A stretch of 6,619 nucleotides of DNA. Origin: JBDHZK01 sp039811865. GTDB lineage: Bacteria > Actinomycetota > Actinomycetes > Propionibacteriales > Propionibacteriaceae. The notes under the pieces are model-generated. The model made no database searches, had not been told where the DNA came from, and saw nothing but the letters and a program-made list of their open reading frames with translations. Within the stretch, counting starts at the first letter, position 1. Every line of letters starts with the position of its first letter. This document shows positions 1-4,468 of this stretch, piece after piece. The stretch lies in assembly GCA_039811865.1 (NCBI GenBank), contig JBDHZK010000142.1, positions 1 through 6,619 of the forward strand. Reading direction: 5' to 3'. The position numbers and the translations under genes are program-made.

Positions 1-90
1 ACGGCTGGCGAGGATGCGCAGCCGGCCCGGGACAGCATACCGGCGGTCGTTGCGGTGGGGCGACGCGCAGCGTTCGACGGTGTCACCCAC
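1..90 (-). CDS. Possible 5' end of a divergent gene running off the left edge (weak)
   Basis: Reading leftward from a GTG at 90-88, the frame stays open to the window edge and would encode about 30 residues (beginning VGDTVERCASPHRNDRRYAV). Third positions are mostly G or C (about 25 of 30), as in the real genes here. However, the other frames in this short GC-rich stretch are also open, there is no Shine-Dalgarno sequence before the GTG, and I recognise no family. If it is real, the palindrome at 80-101 would cover its start codon, which would suit an operator. It could equally be non-coding upstream sequence. Confidence 0.2.
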   Translation of the reverse strand, partial: MGDTVERCASPHRNDRRYAVPGRLRILASR

Positions 91-101
91 GGGGGTGACA
101 C
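80..101. promoter_or_regulatory. Perfect inverted repeat, candidate operator
   Basis: GTGTCACCC at 80-88 is followed by a 4-base spacer and its exact reverse complement GGGTGACAC at 93-101. A 22-bp near-symmetric dyad with 9-bp arms is the usual shape of a binding site for a dimeric repressor such as a TetR-family protein. There is no T-run on either side, so it does not look like an intrinsic terminator. It lies about 43 bp upstream of the -10-like box for the uridylyltransferase leader. The cognate regulator is unknown, and I do not recognise the motif as a named actinobacterial operator. Confidence 0.5.
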
Positions 102-143
102 GCGGGGTGCTGGACGTAATTACCGCGCGGCCGAGAAATGTCC

Positions 144-149
144 TAGAGT
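144..149 (+). promoter_or_regulatory. Candidate -10 box for the uridylyltransferase leader
   Basis: TAGAGT fits the actinobacterial TANNNT -10 pattern and lies in the least GC-rich part of the leader. A weak -35-like TTACCG sits at 120-125 with an 18-bp spacer. The predicted transcript start, near 156, falls just three bases before the left arm of the large inverted repeat at 159. This placement supports an RNA that begins with that stem. It is a motif match only. Confidence 0.4.
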
Positions 150-158
150 GTGGGTCAA

Positions 159-246
159 GAGAGCGGCGCCGGTTTGATGATGTCTCCTGGGGGTGGGTAG
201 ACGGCTTCAAGCCCTTCGACTGGCGCCGCTCTCCCTTTGTGTTTAT
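159..246 (+). ncRNA. Structured leader RNA with terminator-like 3' end (attenuator or small RNA), unassigned class
   Basis: GAGAGCGGCGCC at 159-170 is exactly complementary to GGCGCCGCTCTC at 222-233. Four further pairs (171-174 with 218-221, two of them G.U) extend this to a 16-bp closing stem. Inside it, GTCT 182-185 can pair with AGAC 199-202, and GGCT 203-206 with AGCC 210-213 around a TCA loop. Together these make a possible three-way junction, with a G-rich loop at 186-198. The right arm is followed by a U-rich run at 236-246 (8 of 11 bases T), as in an intrinsic terminator. The putative -10 at 144-149 would start transcription near 156. The coding start is about 70 bases beyond the U-run. 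This could therefore be a transcription attenuator for the downstream gene or a free RNA of about 90 nt. I checked it by eye against the fluoride, SRP, hammerhead, ZTP and 6C motifs and found no match. Confidence 0.5.
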
Positions 247-313
247 CCCGCCTGACGCGACTGGGCCGTTGCCGCGCCCCGAGTCGGTCAACGCGACGCC
301 ATACGATGGCGAT

Positions 314-1687
314 ATGAGCGCCGAAGGACTTCGCCGGGCCATTGCCAAGATGCGGGCGGCGGGGGTGGCCCCGCCGGCAATCGAGGCGTTCGGGCATTAC
401 TACCAACAGCTGGCAGACGGTGCCACGGGACTGATCCCCGAGGCGTCGATCGAGCCGATGGCCGCTCCCGTGACCCCGGCCGACGCCCCGGCGGATGAAG
501 AGGCCTGCCGGGCGGCCTTGGCCCAGACCGTGATCGTGAAGCTCAACGGTGGGCTGGGGACGTCCATGGGCCTGGATCGGGCGAAGACCCTCTTGCCCGT
601 CCGGGAGGGCAAGTCGTTCTTGGACCTGCTCGTCGAGCAGGTGCTGCGGGCGCGGGAGCGGTATGGCGTGCGCTTGCCGCTGCTGCTGATGGATTCCTTC
701 CGGACAAGCGGCGATACGCTGGATGCCCTGCGCGCCTACCCCGAGTTGGCGGTCGCCGATCTGCCGCTGGAGTTCTTGCAGAGCCAGGAGCCGAAGCTTT
801 TGGCCGACAGCCTGGACCCGGTCGAATGGCCGGCGGATCCGGGCCTGGAGTGGTGCCCGCCCGGTCACGGTGACGTCTACGCCTCGCTGCTGGGCACCGG
901 CATCTTGGACCGGTTGCTGGAGCTCGGCTTCCGCTATGCCACCATCGCGAACGGGGACAACCTGGGCGCGGCCCCCGATGCTGGGCTGACCGGTTGGTTC
1001 GCCGCCAGCGGCGCCCCCTACGCCGCCGAGGTGTGCGTTAGGACGGTCAACGACCGAAAGGGCGGGCACCTGGCCGTCCGCAAGGCCGACGGCCGGCTGA
1101 TCCTGCGGGACTCGGCCCAGACTCCGACTCAGGACCAGGGCTACTTCGCCGACGAGTCGCGGCATCGGTACTTCCACACCAACAACCTGTGGCTCAACCT
1201 GCCGGCACTGCGCTCCGCGCTGACGCAACGCAACGGCGTCCTGGGACTGCCGCTGATCAGGAATGCCAAGACGGTCGACCCGCGCGATTCGAGCACCCCA
1301 AAGGTGATCCAGATCGAGTCGGCGATGGGCGCCGCGATCGAGGTGTTCCCGGGCGCGTCTGCCGTGTTGGTGGAGCGGGGCCGGTTCTTGCCCGTCAAGA
1401 CGACCAACGAGTTGCTGCTCGTCAGATCGGACGCCTACGAGCTCACCGAGGACGCCCGCCTCGTCGCGGTCGTCGACAAACAGCCGGAGGTCAACCTCGA
1501 CCCCGCGTTCTACGGCAAGCTGCCCGACTTCGAGGCCCGGATTCCGAACCCGCCTTCGCTGCGCGACGCGCGCTCGCTGACGGTGCGCGGCGACTGGAAT
1601 TTCGGGCGCGGCGTCCGGGTGGTTGGGGACGTCCTGCTAGAAGGCGGCGGCAGCGTGCCGGACGGGGCGGTGCTGGGTGCGCGGTGA
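314..1687 (+). CDS. UTP-glucose-1-phosphate uridylyltransferase, eukaryote-like UDPGP family
   Basis: This enzyme makes UDP-glucose and pyrophosphate from UTP and glucose-1-phosphate in the cytoplasm, supplying glycan and envelope synthesis and galactose metabolism. The 457-residue protein carries the UDPGP-family landmarks in order: the nucleotide loop LNGGLGTSMG (77-86) with Lys91, PPGHGD (182-187), NGDNLGA (213-219), DRKGGHLA (247-254), HTNNLW (288-293), KTVDP (319-323), QIESAMGAAI (333-342) and FLPVKTTNELL (358-368). The length suits bacterial members of this family. It is unrelated in sequence to the usual bacterial GalU. I chose ATG 314 because the family-like helical N-terminus begins there. 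The frame is open back to base 14, but that stretch reads as leader and holds the inverted repeats. No strong Shine-Dalgarno is visible; the only other in-frame candidate I considered closely is GTG 239, within the U-rich run. The last 11 bases overlap the next gene. Confidence 0.92.
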   Translation: MSAEGLRRAIAKMRAAGVAPPAIEAFGHYYQQLADGATGLIPEASIEPMAAPVTPADAPADEEACRAALAQTVIVKLNGGLGTSMGLDRAKTLLPVREGKSFLDLLVEQVLRARERYGVRLPLLLMDSFRTSGDTLDALRAYPELAVADLPLEFLQSQEPKLLADSLDPVEWPADPGLEWCPPGHGDVYASLLGTGILDRLLELGFRYATIANGDNLGAAPDAGLTGWFAASGAPYAAEVCVRTVNDRKGGHLAVRKADGRLILRDSAQTPTQDQGYFADESRHRYFHTNNLWLNLPALRSALTQRNGVLGLPLIRNAKTVDPRDSSTPKVIQIESAMGAAIEVFPGASAVLVERGRFLPVKTTNELLLVRSDAYELTEDARLVAVVDKQPEVNLDPAFYGKLPDFEARIPNPPSLRDARSLTVRGDWNFGRGVRVVGDVLLEGGGSVPDGAVLGAR

Positions 1688-2024
1688 CCTGCCGGACTGG
1701 GCGGTGGCCCTCGGCTACGCCTTGACCGGGCGCGAGTTGCCGCTCGCCGCCCCAGCCGGTGACGTCCACGCCCTCCTGGCCGAGTTGGCCGCTGCCGGTT
1801 GGGACGAGGCCCGGCTGCGGGAGTTGCGGGCGTCGTCCGCCGGTTGGCCGTTTCCGGTGCCGAGCTCGGTGCGCGGATCGCTCGGGGCCGCGCAACTGCA
1901 TGCTTGCGTGCGCGGGGTCGTGGATGTTCTGGTGCCAGCGGCTGTGAATGTGGCCGACGCCCGTCCGCTTGATGCCGACGAGCGCCGGCTCCTGGCCGAG
2001 GTGCCTCCGCACCACGGCTCCTAG
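1677..2024 (+). CDS. Small unknown protein, likely translationally coupled to the uridylyltransferase
   Basis: I do not recognise this gene. It would encode 115 residues from GTG 1677, overlapping the upstream gene by 11 bases in another frame, which suggests coupled translation. Codon third positions are strongly G/C in this frame, which supports real coding. The protein is Ala/Leu-rich and probably mostly helical (residues 27-52 and 69-90). It has no membrane segment, signal peptide, cysteine cluster or catalytic motif that I can identify. A short motif GWPFPVPSSVRGSLG spans residues 56-70, and the tail is acidic to mixed with two histidines near the end. Its position as the second gene of the unit suggests a link to UDP-glucose metabolism, but nothing in the sequence states a function. 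A start slightly downstream, at GTG 1704, is possible. Confidence 0.7.
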   Translation: MRGDLPDWAVALGYALTGRELPLAAPAGDVHALLAELAAAGWDEARLRELRASSAGWPFPVPSSVRGSLGAAQLHACVRGVVDVLVPAAVNVADARPLDADERRLLAEVPPHHGS

Positions 2025-2072
2025 GCGCTCATCGGAGGATTCGGCGCCGCCCGGAGGGACGCCTCGAACAAC

Positions 2073-2100
2073 AAAAAACCCGTCACATCGTTGTGACGGG
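2073..2100 (-). terminator. Intrinsic terminator of mscL
   Basis: CCCGTCACA at 2079-2087 and TGTGACGGG at 2092-2100 form a perfect 9-bp stem with a 4-base loop. Read on the minus strand, it is followed at once by TTTTTTGTTGTT, a classic U-tract. It begins 17 bases past the mscL stop codon. In the + direction only a weak CCTTCGCTGTT follows, so the convergent uridylyltransferase transcript may also end here, but less efficiently. Confidence 0.88.
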
Positions 2101-2117
2101 CCTTCGCTGTTGGGGTG

Positions 2118-2489
2118 TTAGCGAGTGCTGTTCTGCGCCTTGAGCAGATCGCGGATCTCGCTCAGGATCTCGTCCGTGGTCGGAGCCTCGACCTCGGGCG
2201 CCTTGTCCTTGGTCAGCAGAGCCTGGATCTTCTCGTACGGCTGGACGACCAGGAAGTAGACGATGGCCGACATGATCACGAAGGAGACGAGCGCGGTCAA
2301 GAAGACGCCGATGTTGATGTCGGCGACGGCGACCTTGCTGAAGTCGGGGGAGCCACCGAACTTGCCGATGATGTCCATGATGATCTTGGTGAACGCCTTC
2401 ACGACCTCGGCGAACGCACCACCGATGATGAACGCAACGGCCAACTCGATGAGGTTGCCGCGCATCAAGAAGTCTTTAAAGCCCTTCAT
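2118..2489 (-). CDS. mscL: Large-conductance mechanosensitive channel MscL
   Basis: This is a homopentameric inner-membrane channel that opens under membrane tension and releases solutes during hypo-osmotic shock. The 123-residue protein starts with the family-typical amphipathic MKGFKDFLMRGN (1-12). It continues into the first membrane helix, about residues 13-42, with the Gly/Ala-rich gate LAVAFIIGGAF (16-26). A short periplasmic loop (43-58) and a second membrane helix (59-83, ending VVQPYEKI) follow. A cytoplasmic amphipathic helix TDEILSEIRDLL (105-116) completes it. It is slightly shorter than the E. coli (136) and M. tuberculosis (151) proteins. ATG 2489 is preceded by GAAAGG at 2500-2495, five bases away; the open frame extends 18 residues upstream, but these lack family character. 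It is the last gene of the minus-strand series and is followed by a strong terminator. Confidence 0.98.
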   Translation of the reverse strand: MKGFKDFLMRGNLIELAVAFIIGGAFAEVVKAFTKIIMDIIGKFGGSPDFSKVAVADINIGVFLTALVSFVIMSAIVYFLVVQPYEKIQALLTKDKAPEVEAPTTDEILSEIRDLLKAQNSTR

Positions 2490-2552
2490 AGCTGCCTTTC
2501 GCAATGGCAAGACTCGCCGGGGTGGGAGTCTGACTGTTGCCAACGTGACGGT

Positions 2553-2558
2553 ACCTTA
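2553..2558 (-). promoter_or_regulatory. Candidate -10 box of mscL
   Basis: On the minus strand the sequence reads GGC-TAAGGT-ACC, a good TANNNT match. It would give a transcript starting near 2546 with a leader of about 57 bases before the mscL ATG. I see no convincing -35 element; only TAGTTT lies at the right distance (2581-2576). It suggests mscL can be transcribed independently of the SAF gene that ends at 2611. Confidence 0.4.
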
Positions 2559-2610
2559 GCCGGTTTTGGTCTCCAAAACTATTTGCAGCGGTTGGCCTTG
2601 TCTTCCGCGG

Positions 2611-3243
2611 TCAGCGCATCGCCACGCCCAGCTTCGAGGTGACTGCGGCATCCGTCACCCGGGTAGCGGTTTGGGCATCCGCCTCGATGAGGATCAGCAG
2701 GCCGCGGCTGTCGCTCGAGCCGCCGAACCCGCCGCCGGATTCGGACGCGGGGATGGCGGCGATCCGCACGGATTTCGCGACGACCGTCGCCGGGCCGCCC
2801 CGGTCGGACAGCGCGATCAGGTCGATCCGGTCGCCTGGTTGCAGGAGCGCTCTCAGATCGGACTCGCCGAGCCGCACGGGGACGATCATTAGGCCCGGGG
2901 TCGTTCCGGCGAGTCTGGAGCTCACCACGCTGAGCCCGCTCAGCATCGTGTTGGCGGGCAATGGGCCCACCAACACCCGGCCCACCAGGGTCTCGGTTTC
3001 GGCGACGGCGTCCTCGGGTAGCGCCTGAATGGGTCGCTGGACTCGCTGCAGGTCGCCCTCGGCGAGGCGTGTTCCTCCCGCAAGCTGACGGGAGGTCACT
3101 ACCACCCAGGCAGTCGGCGGCGCCGGTGGAGCAATCGCCGACAACCCGGCCAGGACGGCTCCGGCGGCGCAAACCGCCGCCAGCTTCCGGCGGTGCCAGC
3201 GGACGGCTCGGCTGAGTGAGGTGAGGATCTTTGGGGCAGGCAT
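2611..3243 (-). CDS. SAF-domain, membrane-anchored CpaB/RcpC-like protein
   Basis: The 210-residue protein has a basic N-terminus (WHRRK, 16-20), one hydrophobic segment at about 21-38 (signal anchor) and then a Pro/Ala linker. A SAF domain follows at roughly 46-107 (pattern ...VVVTSRQLAGGTRLAEGDL... then GRVLVGPLPANTML). The rest, 115-205, resembles the RcpC/CpaB region, with VPVRLGESDLRALLQPGDRIDLIA (119-144 core) and a Ser/Gly-rich loop at 167-180. CpaB proteins belong to Flp/Tad pilus assembly and lie outside the membrane; SAF domains also occur in sugar-acid and AFP/NeuB-like proteins. No pilus genes are visible nearby, so its role is unknown. Related stand-alone SAF proteins near FmdB and mscL are known to me from other actinobacteria. 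ATG 3243 has no Shine-Dalgarno but has a -10-like box exactly at leaderless distance. Confidence 0.88.
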   Translation of the reverse strand: MPAPKILTSLSRAVRWHRRKLAAVCAAGAVLAGLSAIAPPAPPTAWVVVTSRQLAGGTRLAEGDLQRVQRPIQALPEDAVAETETLVGRVLVGPLPANTMLSGLSVVSSRLAGTTPGLMIVPVRLGESDLRALLQPGDRIDLIALSDRGGPATVVAKSVRIAAIPASESGGGFGGSSDSRGLLILIEADAQTATRVTDAAVTSKLGVAMR

Positions 3244-3249
3244 AGTCGC

Positions 3250-3255
3250 AACTTA
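3250..3255 (-). promoter_or_regulatory. Candidate leaderless -10 box of the SAF gene
   Basis: The minus strand reads TAAGTT, six bases, then the ATG of the SAF gene. TANNNT ending 6-8 bases before the start codon is the signature of leaderless transcripts in actinobacteria, and it fits the absence of a Shine-Dalgarno here. A direct repeat of GAACTCG (minus strand; 3276-3282 and 3291-3297) lies upstream, at and above the expected -35 position, and might bind a regulator. Confidence 0.42.
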
Positions 3256-3327
3256 GGCGGCCTGCCCGGGGCCTGCGAGTTCTCCACAACCGAGTTCGCG
3301 ATGAACCAAGCAGCGGCCCTGACCTGC

Positions 3328-3651
3328 TCAGGCGGCGGTGGAGGCTCCGCTGGAGGCGGCAGCTTTGGCCGTCGCACCCGCCTTGTCGGTGGACTTCGAC
3401 TCGGGTTTGGCGGCCTCGCCCGATGAGGACGACGTGGACGACTCGGTGGGCTTGGCCGCGTTGGCCTTGCCCTTGGTGCGGTTGTCGGTGGCGTAGAAGC
3501 CCGAGCCCTTGAACACGACCCCCACTGGGCTGAACACCTTGCGAAGCTGGCCCGAACAATCCGGGCACTCGGTCAACGCGGGATCGGTGAAGCGCTGCAC
3601 GGCCTCGAGTTCGTTGGTGCAGTCGGTGCAGCGGTATTGGTAGGTGGGCAT
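3328..3651 (-). CDS. FmdB-family zinc-ribbon protein, Rv0991c-like putative redox chaperone
   Basis: The 107-residue protein has an N-terminal zinc ribbon with Cys8-X2-Cys11 and Cys29-X2-Cys32, within the FmdB pattern MPTYQYRC...(16 residues)...C-P-D-C. A conserved KVFSPVGVVFKGSGFY segment follows at about 38-53. The rest (54-107) is low-complexity Lys/Ser/Ala/Thr and is probably disordered. This arrangement matches M. tuberculosis Rv0991c, next to the cyclo-ligase gene there, which has been described as a redox-regulated chaperone whose cysteines release zinc on oxidation. By homology and neighbourhood this may be the same protein; function here is inferred. The ATG has GGGAG three bases upstream, a close spacing. 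It is 75 bp downstream of the cyclo-ligase gene and 84 bp upstream of the SAF gene. It appears to have its own -10 box. Confidence 0.95.
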   Translation of the reverse strand: MPTYQYRCTDCTNELEAVQRFTDPALTECPDCSGQLRKVFSPVGVVFKGSGFYATDNRTKGKANAAKPTESSTSSSSGEAAKPESKSTDKAGATAKAAASSGASTAA

Positions 3652-3686
3652 GAGCTCCCGTTTCTTGCGCCTCGCGTTATCACTCG

Positions 3687-3692
3687 ATCTTA
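3687..3692 (-). promoter_or_regulatory. Candidate -10 box of the FmdB-like gene
   Basis: TAAGAT on the minus strand is a near-ideal TANNNT box in an unusually AT-rich patch between the cyclo-ligase stop and the FmdB-like start. It predicts a transcript start near 3680 and a leader of about 30 bases. A TTGTCG lies too close (11 bp) to act as an ordinary -35. This suggests the zinc-ribbon gene is transcribed separately from, or in addition to, the cyclo-ligase gene. Confidence 0.42.
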
Positions 3693-3726
3693 TCGACTGC
3701 TAACGACAACCGCCCACGCGCGCGGC

Positions 3727-4353
3727 CTATTCCGACCCGCAGGGCCGCAACGAGAGGACGCCAGCCGGGGTAGCGACATACTCCACCCCGCGATCGTGCG
3801 GCTCGACCGGCAAGTCCGGGAGCACCTCGTCGTCCCCGACCAGCGCGACCAGCGGGACGTCCGGGCGGCGATGAGCCAAGGCGCGGTCGTACCAGCCGCC
3901 GCCGGTTCCCAGGCGGGCGCCGACCTCCGACACCGCCAGCGCTGGAACGAGGATCAGGTCGGCCAGCGCCAGCGCCGGGGCGCCCCGGTGGGGAGTGGCC
4001 GGTTCGAGGACCGTCCCTTGCGAAACGCGCATTCCGGGGCGCATCCGGTCGGGACCGTCGTACCACGCCCAGTCCGGCCAGTGGGGACCAGCGGCGCCCA
4101 GGACGGGAAGGAGGAGCGGATGGCCGGCCAAAGACAGATCGGCGATCAGGCGGTGCGTCCCGGGTTCCGGCGGCACCGATACGTAGACCGCGATCCGCCA
4201 ATACGAAGGGGCGAAGTCGAGAAGGTGGAGGTCCCGGGCGGTGTCGTTGGCCGCCCGGACGTCCGGATCGAGCGTTCGCCGGACCGCCCGGATCCGCGCG
4301 CGCAGCCGAGTCTTCGCCGCGCGCTTCGCGGCCTCGTCCGACACCGATGACAT
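3727..4353 (-). CDS. 5-formyltetrahydrofolate cyclo-ligase
   Basis: The enzyme uses ATP to convert 5-formyl-THF to 5,10-methenyl-THF, returning the storage form of folate to one-carbon metabolism in the cytoplasm. The 208-residue product has family length. Visible features are the basic N-terminal helix (KTRLRARIRAVRR, 14-26), the substrate-loop motif PEPGT (62-66), LLLPVL (80-85) and TVLEP (114-118). The nucleotide-binding stretch LILVPALAVSEVGARLGTGG (133-152) follows, leading into GWYDRAL (153-159), and the closing PVEPHDRGVEYVATPAGV lies at 182-199. Family members more often have an aromatic residue where Thr150 sits in RLGTGGG. ATG 4353 begins the family-like helix. An open extension to 4494 runs into the promoter of the divergent moeA-like gene and reads as low-quality sequence. 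No clear Shine-Dalgarno precedes the start. Confidence 0.95.
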   Translation of the reverse strand: MSSVSDEAAKRAAKTRLRARIRAVRRTLDPDVRAANDTARDLHLLDFAPSYWRIAVYVSVPPEPGTHRLIADLSLAGHPLLLPVLGAAGPHWPDWAWYDGPDRMRPGMRVSQGTVLEPATPHRGAPALALADLILVPALAVSEVGARLGTGGGWYDRALAHRRPDVPLVALVGDDEVLPDLPVEPHDRGVEYVATPAGVLSLRPCGSE

Positions 4354-4468
4354 GGGACCAAGTGTCCAGGGTGGGCCGCCGGCTGTCTGGCGCGCATCGG
4401 GCGGGTGTTGCCCGGACGGGTCGCGAGGCGCCGAGGATTCCGAAGTTGGCGCCTTTAGGGTGAATCCC
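4354..4468. promoter_or_regulatory. Divergent promoter region between 5-FCL and the moeA-like gene
   Basis: These 115 bases separate two divergently read genes. An inverted repeat AGGCGCC (4426-4432) / GGCGCCT (4448-4454), spaced by 15 bases, sits directly upstream of the moeA-side -10-like box, where a bound protein could affect transcription. On the cyclo-ligase side I find no TANNNT box at a sensible distance. The GGCGCC cores are self-palindromic and common in such GC-rich DNA, so the repeat may be chance. Confidence 0.4.
4456..4461 (+). promoter_or_regulatory. Candidate leaderless -10 box of the moeA-like gene, overlapping a possible ribosome site
   Basis: TAGGGT is followed by seven bases and then ATG 4469, the geometry of a leaderless actinobacterial promoter. 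The same bases include AGGG, eight bases before the ATG, which could instead serve as a weak Shine-Dalgarno. The two readings exclude each other for a given transcript. No good -35 element is visible. Confidence 0.4.

Noticed and set aside
175..200. Resemblance of TGATGATGTCTCCTG to a fluoride riboswitch or hammerhead core
   Set aside because: The matching upstream GGxGATG element of the fluoride motif is absent, as are the exact CTGATGA and GAAA cores of a hammerhead, and the downstream gene is not a fluoride exporter.
14..313. N-terminal extension of the uridylyltransferase by 100 residues
   Set aside because: The frame is open but the translation has no family character, and the DNA holds a palindrome, a -10-like box and a large inverted repeat. 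It reads as non-coding leader.
155..1228. Long minus-strand open frame opposite the uridylyltransferase
   Set aside because: It is a shadow of the real gene in GC-rich DNA; composition is Arg/Gly/Gln-rich with no recognisable domain, while the + strand shows a complete set of UDPGP motifs.
3276..3300. Possible hairpin in the gap between the FmdB-like and SAF genes
   Set aside because: Only four base pairs form and no U-run follows; I kept only the direct repeat.
2579..3568. Minus-strand open frame of 329 residues covering the SAF and FmdB-like genes
   Set aside because: It overlaps two recognised genes in another frame and translates to Arg/Pro/Gly-rich sequence with no domain.
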